The notes under the pieces: model-generated
The model's database searches: none
Told to the model about the DNA's origin: nothing
The model's input: the letters and a program-made list of their open reading frames with translations, nothing else
Source: Dehalococcoidia bacterium
GTDB taxonomy: Bacteria > Chloroflexota > Dehalococcoidia > UBA2979
DNA: 39,829 nucleotides
Direction: 5' to 3'
Assembly: GCA_029247135.1 (NCBI GenBank)
Contig: JAQWLS010000100.1
Location: 1 to 39,829 of the forward strand
In this document: positions 27,750-38,276 of the stretch, one piece after another
Layout: every line of letters starts with the position of its first letter
Numbering within the stretch: the stretch's first letter is position 1
Translations under genes and position numbers: made by a program

Positions 27750-28817
27750 ATGAAAACGGCCGTTACTACTTTGGATCCAATGGTTTTTGAGATTATCGAA
27801 TCGGATGTGAAGTCACCAGATCCGACGGAAGTTTTGATCCGAGTTAAAGCGTGTGGCATTTGTGGCTCAGATCTGCATGCATACAGAGATCCAAGCCATT
27901 GGCTCTCGCCCGATGCCAGTTGGAAAGCTGACCGAGTTCTCGGTCACGAGATAGCTGGTGAAGTTGTTGAACTGGGTGAAAACGCTGGACGTTTTGAGAT
28001 TGGTGATCATGTAACTTTGCAACCTAGGTTGTTTTGTGGGGAGTGTGCTGAATGTCGAACCGGACGCACAGAGATTTGCCAGCAATCTAGCGGATTGTTT
28101 GGCGGTGAACTTCCTGGTGGTTTCTCAGAATACCTAGCTGTTCCACAAGAAAACTTATTTCGAATTTCTGGCTCTGTAGATTTCGCTGTGGCAGCATTAG
28201 CTGAGCCATTGGCAGTGGCGGTTCATGGCCACAGAGTGGCAGCACAGCTTGATAGTAGTCGGCCAACGTATGGTGAACGGGTTCTCGTTCTTGGATCTGG
28301 GCCAATAGGATTAATGTCTACATTTTATGCCAAGCAATCGGGCGCAAGCGAAGTTATCGCTACTTATCGTTATCCGCAGCAACGGGATGCCGCATTGCGC
28401 CTAGGAGCGACCCAAGTGTTTCATTCTGAAGATGAGGAAGGTTTGCAATCTTTTTGTGATTCAATACCGGTAGATTCAGTTATCGAGACGGTTGGGGGAA
28501 GCGCAGACACGGCGGCACTTGCCTGCAGGTTAGTCAGGCGAGGGGGACGCGTTGTTATTTTGGGAGTATTTTCCAGAAGTGTGATGATGCCGGCACACGT
28601 CATCCTCTCTAAGCAATTGCGTGTGGCGGGAACAGTGTTTTATAGCTATGTGGGGTTTAAACATGACTATGAACTGGCAGTAGAGCTTTTGGAAAATAAT
28701 ACTGATCTTATGTCGACGTTGATTACACATCGAGTCTCACTGCAAGATGCGGGGACCGGAATAAAACTTGCTGGCGACAAGGCCAGTGGAGCAATTAAGG
28801 TCACCGTTCAGCCCTAG
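27750..28817 (+). CDS. Zinc-dependent alcohol dehydrogenase (MDR superfamily)
   Basis: CGICGSDLHAYRD, GHEIAGEVVELGENAGRFEIGDHV, structural-zinc-like CGECAECRTGRTEIC, VLVLGSGPIGLM. Confidence 0.94.
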   Translation: MKTAVTTLDPMVFEIIESDVKSPDPTEVLIRVKACGICGSDLHAYRDPSHWLSPDASWKADRVLGHEIAGEVVELGENAGRFEIGDHVTLQPRLFCGECAECRTGRTEICQQSSGLFGGELPGGFSEYLAVPQENLFRISGSVDFAVAALAEPLAVAVHGHRVAAQLDSSRPTYGERVLVLGSGPIGLMSTFYAKQSGASEVIATYRYPQQRDAALRLGATQVFHSEDEEGLQSFCDSIPVDSVIETVGGSADTAALACRLVRRGGRVVILGVFSRSVMMPAHVILSKQLRVAGTVFYSYVGFKHDYELAVELLENNTDLMSTLITHRVSLQDAGTGIKLAGDKASGAIKVTVQP

Positions 28818-28896
28818 AGATGTCAAATATGAAGATATTGCCGCAGAAATTATGTATTTGTCAGATGTGATCAGAATTGTGAGGTAAAATAACACT

Positions 28897-29664
28897 ATGT
28901 TAGTTTTGCTATCGCCAGCTAAGGGCCAGAATTTCGACCCTCGTCAGACTGAAGTCCGGGTGTCGGAGCCGCGTTTACTTTCAAAAAGCAATGAATTGGT
29001 TGAGATACTTCGGTTATACAGCCCGGATGAGCTTATGGCATTGATGAATGTAAGTGAGAAAATCGGAAATTTGACGGCGGAACGATTTGCGTCTTTTACG
29101 ACCCCGTTTAATGAATTAAATGCTAAACCAGCTGCATTTGCATTCTCCGGTGATGTGTACAAGGGTCTAGCGATTGATGATTTTACCGAGAATGACCTTG
29201 AATTTGCTCAAAATCATATAAGAATTCTTTCGGGGTTGTATGGCGTGTTGAGACCTCTTGATCTTATACAACCGTACCGACTAGAAATGGGAACTCGACT
29301 GGATACCAAGGCTGGCTCAGATTTATATCAATATTGGGGCTCGTCTATTTCAGAGTGCTTGATGGAAGATCTAGAGGAACATGAAGACGATTTGGTGATT
29401 AACCTGGCATCTAATGAATATTTCAAAGCTGTGAATGGTCAAGATATTCAGGCTAATGTCAGTACACCTGTGTTCAAAGACTTTAAGAATGGTAAATACA
29501 AGATTATTTCGTTTTTTGCGAAAAATGCTCGAGGTGCTATGGCTCGGTGGATTGTTAAAGAACAGGCACAGAAAGCTTCGGATTTGTTTGATTTTAGAGA
29601 GAGCGGGTACGAATATAGCGAAGAACTTTCTGAGGCAAACAGTCCTGTTTTTCTTCGTGGTTAG
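28897..29664 (+). CDS. yaaA: YaaA/DUF328 family peroxide stress protein
   Basis: MLVLLSPAKGQNFD, AAFAFSGDVYKGL, ILSGLYGVLRPLDLIQPYRLEMGTRL, INLASNEYFKAV, KIISFFAKNARGAMARW. Confidence 0.95.
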   Translation: MLVLLSPAKGQNFDPRQTEVRVSEPRLLSKSNELVEILRLYSPDELMALMNVSEKIGNLTAERFASFTTPFNELNAKPAAFAFSGDVYKGLAIDDFTENDLEFAQNHIRILSGLYGVLRPLDLIQPYRLEMGTRLDTKAGSDLYQYWGSSISECLMEDLEEHEDDLVINLASNEYFKAVNGQDIQANVSTPVFKDFKNGKYKIISFFAKNARGAMARWIVKEQAQKASDLFDFRESGYEYSEELSEANSPVFLRG

Positions 29665-29671
29665 AATGTGG

Positions 29672-29701
29672 AAATCTAATAAATTAGATTGTTTAGTTTT
29701 G
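29672..29701 (+). terminator. Weak AT-rich hairpin plus T-rich tail after yaaA
   Basis: AATCTAAT-AA-ATTAGATT perfect 8-bp inverted repeat followed by GTTTAGTTTT. Confidence 0.5.
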
Positions 29702-29762
29702 TTAAATTGTTGAAATGTACAGATTTATCGGTACTAATGTATAAGCGCCTATCCATTTGATA

Positions 29763-29790
29763 TTGACAGGTCACTATAAAAAATTATACA
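29763..29790 (+). promoter_or_regulatory. Putative sigma70-like promoter for nrdJ
   Basis: TTGACA (29763-29768), 16-nt spacer, TATACA (29785-29790). Confidence 0.5.
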
Positions 29791-29947
29791 GTTCAGTACC
29801 CAGTAATTTTTACGCTTAAACGCTTGGGCAAGTGATCATTTAAAAGCCAGACGTTTGAGTACGAGGTTGGCTTAGTTGTTTCTCAAGCCAAAGAGTAACC
29901 GAGGCATATTAACAGTTTGCCGATTAGTAACTAAGTAGGAGTACTTG

Positions 29948-32900
29948 ATGAAGATCAATCGTCGTTTTACAAAATCAGGTCAAAGTCCTTACGAGGGAGT
30001 TTCTTTTGTAAAGAGAGATTCTCGTATAACTGAATTTGATGGGACTATGGTGTTTGAGGCAAAAGATATATCAATACCAGAATCCTTTTCTCAAGTTGCT
30101 ACTGATGTAATGGCTCAGAAGTATTTTAGAAGAGCTGGGGTTCCGAGTGAGACAACACCTATTGCTGAGGAAGGAATCCCGGAATGGGCTCAGCGTCGTG
30201 AACCGGTAGACGGTAGTACGTTTGGTGGCGAAACGGATGCACGACAGTCATTCGATCGCTTGGGTTTAACTTGGGCTTACTGGGGATTGAAGAATAATTA
30301 TTTCGACAGCAATGAGGATGCTTTGGCATTTGCGGATGAGGTACGTCACATGATGGCTCGTCAAATGGTTGCACCAAATTCGCCTCAATGGTTTAACACA
30401 GGTTTGCATTGGGCGTATGGAATCGAAGGTCCTTCCCAAGGTCACTGGTTTGTTGATCCAGAGTCTGCAGAGATGCGGCCATCAACATCAGCATATGAAC
30501 GCCCTCAACCACATGCATGTTTTATTCAGTCGGTAGCGGATGACCTTGTTAATCAAGGTGGAATTATGGATTTATGGACTCGAGAGGCTCGAGTTTTTAA
30601 GTATGGATCTGGTACAGGTTAAATTTTTCTTCTATCAGGGGTGATAGTGAAGGATTATCTGGCGGCGGACAGTCCTCAGGATTGATGTCATTTTTGAAGA
30701 TTGGAGATAGATCTGCTGGAGCTATCAAATCAGGTGGCACGACACGTCGAGCGGCGAAGATGGTTATTTTGGATGCCGACCATCCAGATATTGAAGAATT
30801 TATTGAGTGGAAAGTAAAAGAGGAGCAGAAAGTAGCGGCTTTAGTTACTGGGTCAAAAATCACACGCAGACATTTAGCCGATATTTTCAGACTCGCTTCA
30901 GATGAGGAGATCGGTGGCAGCAATGTTACTGAGAATAAAGCTCTTCGAAAGGCCATCAGATCAGCGCGAGCTGATAGCGTAGTTGAGTCAGTCATATCAC
31001 GAGTTCTTGATTTTGTTCAGCAAGGTTATGTGGATGTTGATTTTGACGAATTTGATCTGGATTGGCAAGGTGAGGCATATCAGACTGTTTCGGGACAAAA
31101 CTCGAATAACTCCATTCGAGTTACGGCTGAATTTTTGGATGCGGTCCGAAAGGATGATTCATGGGATTTGATTCGAAGAACAGATGGAGAAGTTAGTAAA
31201 ACAATTCGGGCGAGAGATCTCTGGTCAAAGGTTGCATTAGCAGCATGGCAGAGTGCTGATCCTGGAGTTCAGTATGATTCCACAATTAACGAGTGGCATA
31301 CTACACCAGCGGGTGGACGAATCAATGGATCAAATCCTTGTTCTGAATATATGTTTCTTGATGATACTGCTTGCAATTTAGCATCACTTAACTTGGCGTC
31401 TTTTTATGATGCTGATACGAAGGACTTTGATATACCTGCTTATGAACATGGAATCCGATTGTGGACGATTGTTCTCGAAATTTCGGTGCTCATGGCTCAA
31501 TTTCCTTCGGAAGCGATTGCTCGGCGTTCGTATGACTACCGTACCTTAGGGCTTGGATATGCCAATCTTGGAGCTTTGTTAATGCAGAAGGGTGTTGCGT
31601 ATGATTCGCCCGAAGCCTTGGCATTTGCAGGAACATTAACGGCTATTATGACTGGGTGTTCATATGCAACATCAGCTGAGATGGCTGGTGAACTAGGGGC
31701 TTTCCCTCGATATGAGCAGAATGATGGCGCCATGTTACGAGTTATGCGCAATCATCGACGAGCTGCATATTCTTCTCCAGCTGATGATTATGAAGAGTTG
31801 AGCGTACTTCCAGTTGCCATAAATGAAACCCACGCGAACACACAACTTCTTGAGGCATCGAGAAAATGGTGGGACGATGCAGTCGAGTTAGGCGAGAAGC
31901 ATGGTTATAGAAATGCTCAAACAACTCTTATTGCTCCAACTGGGACGATAGGTCTGCTGATGGACTGCGATACGACTGGAGTTGAGCCAGACTTTGCATT
32001 AATTAAATTTAAGAAATTAGCTGGTGGTGGATTTTTTAGAATTATTAACGAATCTGTACCGGCTGCTCTAAAGGAATTGGGCTATACCGAGATCGAAGTT
32101 GATGACATTGTGCAGTACGCAATCGGGTCGCATTCGATTAATAATTCTCCTCACGTTAATCGGCAGGCACTAAGTGAATTAGGTCTGTCAGAGTTTGATT
32201 TGGGTAAAGTAGAAGAGGCTTTAGTTTGGGCTCCTCACGTCTCAGTCGCGGTAAATACGCTAGTGACTGAAAGTGAATTAATGAATGCTTTAGGGATATC
32301 ATCAGATGATTCGAGTGTTCCAGGCTTTGATTTGCTCACGGCTCTAGGTTTTGATGCTGCAGAGATTGCACAAGCGAACGATTATATAAACGGGCGAATG
32401 ACTGTAGAAGGTGCTCCTCATCTGCGTGACGAGCATTTGGCCGTCTTTGATTGCGCAAATAAATGTGGTGATTATGGAACAAGATATATTGAAGCAATGG
32501 CACACCTCAGGATGTTGGCTGCTGCACAACCATTTCTGTCAGGAGCTATTTCAAAAACTATTAACATGCCAACCGAGGCTACTGTTGGAGAGGTGACCGA
32601 GGTTTATGACGAGGCTGCGCGATTAGGTGTCAAAGCACTAGCGTTATATCGTGATGGATCTAAATTATCCCAACCGTTGTCTTCTGATAAGAGCATGTTG
32701 TTGTCGGGTGGCGAGGAATTTGAGGATACTGAGGAGTTTACACAAGCGATTGTTGAATCCGCTGAACGATTGATTGGATTACGCCGTGGCCACCGAGAAG
32801 ATTTGCCTAGTCGCAGACCTGGTGGGTATACCCAAAAAGCTATGGTTGGCGGACACACTATTTATTTACGAACTGGTGAATATCCAGAGACTGGTGATGA

Positions 32901-33501
32901 TGGTCGGCCACGTTTAGGTGAGATATTTATTGATACGGCCAAGGATGGTGCGGCTTTTCGTAGTTTGATGAATTGTTTTGCAACTGCAGTTTCGGTGGGT
33001 TTGCAATATGGAGTTCCTCTTGAAACGTTTGTTGATAAGTTTACGTTTAGAGCATTCGAGCCAGCTGGTTTGGTGCAAGGGCATGATCGAATTAAGAATG
33101 CACGATCAATTATTGACTACATATTCCGAGATCTTGGTGTGACATATCTTGGGATGGAGAATTTAGCACATGTTCCTGAGATTGAGACAGAGGAGCAGAG
33201 TACTTCAATTCATGCCGAATCAGAGGTGCTTTCGTCTGATTTAATAGATGAGCCAGATAATATTTCGGTTTTGGAATTTCCTGCGCGAATGCCGGTAGTA
33301 GAGGAACCAGTAACTCCAGTAATTAGTGGTGGTGGAACTGATCTTTCCACGACAGAGTCAACGCTCTTAGCACAGCAAACAGAGGCAAAGAGATACGGGT
33401 TTGAGGGTGACGCCTGTGCTATGTGTGGTGAATTTAAGATGGTAAGGTCTGGCACCTGTTTGAAGTGCATGGTGTGTGGTGAAACTACAGGCTGTAGCTA
33501 G
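29948..33501 (+). pseudogene. nrdJ: Class II (adenosylcobalamin-dependent) ribonucleotide reductase with 1-nt frameshift near 30620
   Basis: 5' ORF ends ...[17 protein letters not shown] (30620-30622). The other frame continues [49 protein letters not shown]... to 33501, ending in a Cys-rich CAMCGEF...CLKCMVCG zinc-finger-like tail. Confidence 0.93.
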
Positions 33502-34811
33502 TCTGATATTTCGTCAATGTTAGAAGGAATTGCTGCGGATAAATTTCGTCGACTAGTTTTTGTGACAAGAACATCGTCTTCAATTCGTATGCCGATTCCC
33601 TTCAACTCTTTGGGTACACCCTCGATATTTTTAGGGAAGTAAAGACCTGGTTCAATTGTGAGTACCATTCCGGCTTTGAGTGTTACAGGTGTTTGGTTTG
33701 GGTCACTATAATTACCCGCATCATGGACATCAAGGCCCAGCCAGTGACTGGTTCCATGCATATAAAAGGGCCGATATAAAAAAGATTTTTCAATACTTTT
33801 ATTAGTACCTTTGAGAACCTTGAGATCCTTTAGTCCATCTATTAGGACACGAACAGCAGCATGATGAGGTTCATAAAAGGTTGTACCAGGTCTTACCGAT
33901 TCAATAGCAGTTTGCTGAGCTGACAAGACCACTTCATATACGTCCTTTTGCGCCGATGTGAATTTTCCATTAGCTGGATATGTTCGACTAACATCGGCAG
34001 AGTACAGATCCCATTCGGCACCAGTGTCGAGTAAAAGGAGGTCTCCATTTTTAATACGTGCGCGATTAGCGGTGTAATGAAGGGTGCAGGAATTATTACC
34101 TGCTGCGACGATAGATGGGAAACCATCACGCACTGATCCGAGTCGTCGATATTCGGACTCGAGAATTGCTTGAACCTCGTATTCAGTTCTTCCAGGCTTG
34201 TCGAGTTGTTCGATGTTGGCTAGTCCAGCCGCAGTGATATTTATTGCTTCTTGTAAAGCATTAACTTCATTGTTCGATTTAATTACTCTCAAACTGTCAA
34301 TTATTTCTTGAGGATCGCGTACCGCATTAAGTGGTGACCCACCTCTCTGTCGCCCATCTCGTCTTTCAGCGATTTGATTTGTGACCAGTTGATCTATCGT
34401 TGAATTTGTGCCGATGCTATACCAAACACTGTCACTCTTTTTGATCAGTTTCGGCAATTCTGAGGAGAGTTCGTCGATATCGAATGTCTGATTGGCATCG
34501 TACCGACTAATTGCTTTTCTAAGGCCTATTCGCGGACCTACCCATGTTTCCATTACAGGATCATGCTTTCTGACAAACAGCGTGTATGGCTTGCTACTAC
34601 CAGGCACAAATACAGCTACAGAACTTGGTTCTGGGAATCCAGTCAGATAGTGGAACGACGAGTTTTGGCGAAATGGATAGTAGACGTCGCCATTTCGAAT
34701 TATTTCCTCACCTGAAACCAATATGGCAATGTTTCCATCACCTATTTTTTTCATAAAACGATTTCTGCGGTTAATGAAGTCTTGGCGAGGGATCGTGTTG
34801 TTTGAACTCAT
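33498..34811 (-). CDS. Aminopeptidase P family (M24) metallopeptidase
   Basis: AMP_N domain ([22 protein letters not shown]) plus M24 motifs: [62 protein letters not shown]. Confidence 0.94.
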   Translation of the reverse strand: MSSNNTIPRQDFINRRNRFMKKIGDGNIAILVSGEEIIRNGDVYYPFRQNSSFHYLTGFPEPSSVAVFVPGSSKPYTLFVRKHDPVMETWVGPRIGLRKAISRYDANQTFDIDELSSELPKLIKKSDSVWYSIGTNSTIDQLVTNQIAERRDGRQRGGSPLNAVRDPQEIIDSLRVIKSNNEVNALQEAINITAAGLANIEQLDKPGRTEYEVQAILESEYRRLGSVRDGFPSIVAAGNNSCTLHYTANRARIKNGDLLLLDTGAEWDLYSADVSRTYPANGKFTSAQKDVYEVVLSAQQTAIESVRPGTTFYEPHHAAVRVLIDGLKDLKVLKGTNKSIEKSFLYRPFYMHGTSHWLGLDVHDAGNYSDPNQTPVTLKAGMVLTIEPGLYFPKNIEGVPKELKGIGIRIEDDVLVTKTSRRNLSAAIPSNIDEISD

Positions 34812-34822
34812 AAGGCAAAATA

Positions 34823-35641
34823 CTATCTGAAAATATCGCAGGCTGCACTTATTCCAATAATAATCAGACCGACTGCCAGAGCTCGCATCAGGTTACCTTC
34901 ACCCGTTCGCTGTCGAACCTTTATGGCAATTGGCCCTGCTATTAGGACGCCAGCCGCGAGCCAAGGAATATCGTCGAGTGGCGAACCACCTACGTTATTC
35001 AAGAAATGTACACCTGTGACGCTGAGAGATTGGATCAATATTAACAAATGCATACTCGGCACAGCTATGTCATGTGGTACTCGCTGTATACGAGTCATTA
35101 CTGGTATACCAATTGGGCCACCTCCAATACCTGCTAAGGCTGAAAAAAATGCGGTTCCAACTTGCGCGATTCCAGTCCGAGCTAAGGGGACGGTGTAGTT
35201 ATAGAGGTTTCCTTGCTGGTCTTTAATATTTCGAGACCATCCTTGGCTAGGTGTAAAATCTTCAACCGTGGTTGGGCGCAATATTATATATATACCAATC
35301 AGGACCAGGAACAGCCCAAAAGCAAACGAAAAATAGACACGCTCGATAAGTTCCGTGGTGAGACCTCCAAGAATGGCGGCAGGTATTCCTATCATCGCAA
35401 GCAAGAGGATTAGTTTTCCATCAATCCTTTGTTCACGAATGGAGAGTAAAACTTGAATAGCTGAGTTGATGACCACATAAATCAGTGCTGCGGCAGTAAT
35501 CTCGGTCGGAGTAGCGTCAGGATGTCGCATTAGCAGAATTGGAGCGATTAAGAACCCCCCGCCTGCTCCAATGGCTCCGGCATAAATCCCTGTTGCTGCT
35601 CCAAGGATTATGAGAAAAACTGGATCAGTAAATTCCATCAA
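34823..35641 (-). CDS. TSUP (TauE/SafE) family permease
   Basis: AIGAGGGFLIAPILLMRHPDATPTEITAAAL and ALAGIGGGPIGIPVMT repeat motifs; polytopic. Confidence 0.9.
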   Translation of the reverse strand: MMEFTDPVFLIILGAATGIYAGAIGAGGGFLIAPILLMRHPDATPTEITAAALIYVVINSAIQVLLSIREQRIDGKLILLLAMIGIPAAILGGLTTELIERVYFSFAFGLFLVLIGIYIILRPTTVEDFTPSQGWSRNIKDQQGNLYNYTVPLARTGIAQVGTAFFSALAGIGGGPIGIPVMTRIQRVPHDIAVPSMHLLILIQSLSVTGVHFLNNVGGSPLDDIPWLAAGVLIAGPIAIKVRQRTGEGNLMRALAVGLIIIGISAACDIFR

Positions 35642-35659
35642 TTTGTTGATGCGTTCCTG

Positions 35660-37021
35660 TTATTGGGGGGCGCGAAGAAATTCCGGTAAAAGATGATCTG
35701 GATATCTGTCCCCTACATGACCTTGCTCAAATAACTCTTTATATTCTAAGTCACTATAGCCAAGCAATTCCTTATATATCTCTTCACTATGCTCACCAAG
35801 CCTTGGGGGAGCCGTGCGGAGTGTATTTGGTGTATTAATCCATTTAGTCATTATTCCGGGGTATCGATAGTTTCCAATTACTGGGGAATCTAGTTCTTCA
35901 AAAAAACCGCGATTAATTAGTTGGGGTGAACTGAGGAGTTCGACATCATCCATGACGGGACCGGCACAAACTCCGGCTACTTGAAGTTGTTGAAATAGTT
36001 CGTTCTTGTCATATTCGACCGTGAATTTTGCAAGTTCTTTATGAAGTGCGTCACGATTATTAAATCGTGATAACTGCGTTGCGAATTTCGTATCGTTCTG
36101 TAGCAAGTCAGCATGTAGTACCTCACATAAGGTCTGCCACTCACTATCTTCAGATACATCTATTGCAATCCATTGATCTACTCCGTGGGTCGGGAATAGG
36201 CCGTGGGGGGCATGTGAGTGATGAGTATTTCCTTGTGGCCCTGCAACCCGATCATTCATTTCAAAGTCTAGAATAAACTCTCCTAGGTTAGACAGAAATC
36301 CCTCTGCTAGCGGCATTTCTATCTGCTGACCTTCACCTGTTAGATCACGATAACGGAGCGCAGCCGTGATAACAGTAGCGCCAAGTAATCCCGCAAAGGC
36401 ATCTGCCGTGAATGCCTCCCCAGTTTGATCTGGAGTTCCATCAGGATAGCCACGTAGATAATGGTGGCCTATCATCGCTTCCACGTGTGTACCGAAGGCA
36501 CGATAACCTTTGTATGGGCCTGATAGGCCGTATGCTGGCATTCGAAGCATAATAAGACGGGGGTTTATTTCCTTGAGCGTATCGTAGGTGATGCCTGCCT
36601 TTTCTATTGTTGTCGGAACATTGTTCTCAACAAGAACATCGACTTCTTTTATAAGTTTTAGAAAGGCTTGTTTGCCCTCGCTTGTCATTATGTTGCATGC
36701 CATCGATTTCTTGTTTCGGCTATGCGAATTAAATCCAGGGTTTCTATTCCAGGGCTCATCCCCAGGTTCGAAGTCAGGATACGCACTCAGTGTGATTCCA
36801 TTATTCGCCATTTCAATGAGTTGCTCGCGAGGGGCAATGCGTTCAGCTCCTCTTGAATAGGGTTGGATTGCATCTACGGGTTCCACTCGAATAACCTCTG
36901 CACCCCATTCGGCGAGAACTTGAGTGCAGTGTGGTCCGGCCCAAACAACCGTGATTGCAGCCACTTTAACTCCATCTAACGGCAAATCTGATTTGGTTGG
37001 GGTCTCTTGTTTAGTTTCCAT
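35660..37021 (-). CDS. CaiB/BaiF family III CoA-transferase (catalytic Asp present)
   Basis: VWAGPHCTQVLAEWGAEVIRVEP, NPGFNSHSRNKKSMACN, AYGLSGPYKGY, FTADAFAGLLGA with Asp at the expected position. Confidence 0.93.
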   Translation of the reverse strand: METKQETPTKSDLPLDGVKVAAITVVWAGPHCTQVLAEWGAEVIRVEPVDAIQPYSRGAERIAPREQLIEMANNGITLSAYPDFEPGDEPWNRNPGFNSHSRNKKSMACNIMTSEGKQAFLKLIKEVDVLVENNVPTTIEKAGITYDTLKEINPRLIMLRMPAYGLSGPYKGYRAFGTHVEAMIGHHYLRGYPDGTPDQTGEAFTADAFAGLLGATVITAALRYRDLTGEGQQIEMPLAEGFLSNLGEFILDFEMNDRVAGPQGNTHHSHAPHGLFPTHGVDQWIAIDVSEDSEWQTLCEVLHADLLQNDTKFATQLSRFNNRDALHKELAKFTVEYDKNELFQQLQVAGVCAGPVMDDVELLSSPQLINRGFFEELDSPVIGNYRYPGIMTKWINTPNTLRTAPPRLGEHSEEIYKELLGYSDLEYKELFEQGHVGDRYPDHLLPEFLRAPQ

Positions 37022-37034
37022 GATCAGTTAACCT

Positions 37035-38243
37035 TCATACTACTTTTGTCCGACGCAGTTGAACTATGTCGGAATTCGTGTAGCCCATATCTGTAAGAAC
37101 ACTAAAGGTATGTTCACCCAGTAGCGGCGCACGTTTCATTTGTTTTCGAGTCGCGCCCGAGGTGACAAAATGTCGTCCTGGGTAGCGAATACTACCCGTT
37201 TCGGGATGCTCAACTTCCTCCCACACATTTCTTTCCTGATAATGAGGGTCATTTAAAAGATCTTCTACGGTCAATATTGCGCCACCTAAAATTCCGATCG
37301 ATTGGGTGGCTGCGACAGCCTCTCGCTTGGTGCGCTCGATCAGCCAAATGGCATATGATGCTTCCATTTCTTCGATAAACGTCGTTGACATTTGTGGGGC
37401 CGGTTTTTTTGCATCAGGATGTTCTGCTAAATCTTCGCGACCGATGAGTCGCAGAAATGCGGGAACATGTTTGCTGGTGCCGGCCATTATATTTGCGTAC
37501 CCGTCTTGTGCTGGCCGAGGGCCGGAGGCAGTCCTGCCTAGCGAACCACCTCGCTTATTACTTCTGCCCGTATAGGATGCAGACGTGAGGCCAGGAGCTC
37601 TTCTATCCCGAAATCCAGCTTGAGCTTCGTAGACAGACTGATCAATATGATCGCCAGATCCACCCCGCTCAACTCGCAAACGGGCGAGTATGCACGCATA
37701 TGTCAGAGACAGGCCTGCATGGTAATGCGCTAGATTTCCGCCAAGCTTGATAGGCTCCTTAGTCGGATCGCCATTCATATGCATTGGACCTGCCATTGCT
37801 TGAAGAACTAGCTCAGACCCTTTGTAATCTTTCCAAGGTCCAGTTTGTCCAAACGAAGTGAGGGATCCCATTACCAGATCCGTTCGATCGGAAGTGACCG
37901 CTTCGTAATCCAAACCAAGCGATTCAAGGGTGCCCGGATTGAAATTTTCGATCACTATGTCGTAGGAATCTATTAGGGAGCGGACTATATCTTTTCCGCT
38001 TGCTGTAGATAAGTCACAAGTGATGGATCGTTTGTTTGTATTTAAATGCAAAAAAAGTGCTGACGTTTCTTTGTTTGGAATGTCTTTTAGAAAAGGTCCC
38101 TCTGAACGAGAAGGATCCCCTTCTAGTGGCTCAACTTTGAGAACATCAGCACCGTAGTCGGCGAAAATTTTTCCTGCGTATGGAACACCAACCATAGTAC
38201 CCAGTTCGAGTACCTTGATGCCTTCAAATAGTTGCCTCGTCAT
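37035..38243 (-). CDS. CaiB/BaiF family III CoA-transferase (His at catalytic Asp position)
   Basis: KVLELGTMVGVPYAGKIFADYGADVLKVEPLEGDPSR, LNTNKRSITCDL, SFGQTGPWKDYKGS, GGNLAHYHAGL. Confidence 0.92.
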   Translation of the reverse strand: MTRQLFEGIKVLELGTMVGVPYAGKIFADYGADVLKVEPLEGDPSRSEGPFLKDIPNKETSALFLHLNTNKRSITCDLSTASGKDIVRSLIDSYDIVIENFNPGTLESLGLDYEAVTSDRTDLVMGSLTSFGQTGPWKDYKGSELVLQAMAGPMHMNGDPTKEPIKLGGNLAHYHAGLSLTYACILARLRVERGGSGDHIDQSVYEAQAGFRDRRAPGLTSASYTGRSNKRGGSLGRTASGPRPAQDGYANIMAGTSKHVPAFLRLIGREDLAEHPDAKKPAPQMSTTFIEEMEASYAIWLIERTKREAVAATQSIGILGGAILTVEDLLNDPHYQERNVWEEVEHPETGSIRYPGRHFVTSGATRKQMKRAPLLGEHTFSVLTDMGYTNSDIVQLRRTKVV

Positions 38244-38276
38244 TTATTAAACCTTTATCCATTCGTAAAGTGGCTA

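Noticed and set aside
30615-30630. Programmed -1 frameshift in nrdJ
   Set aside because: No canonical slippery heptamer in the zero frame and no precedent known to me in NrdJ; a base error or mutation is simpler. Kept as a testable alternative only.
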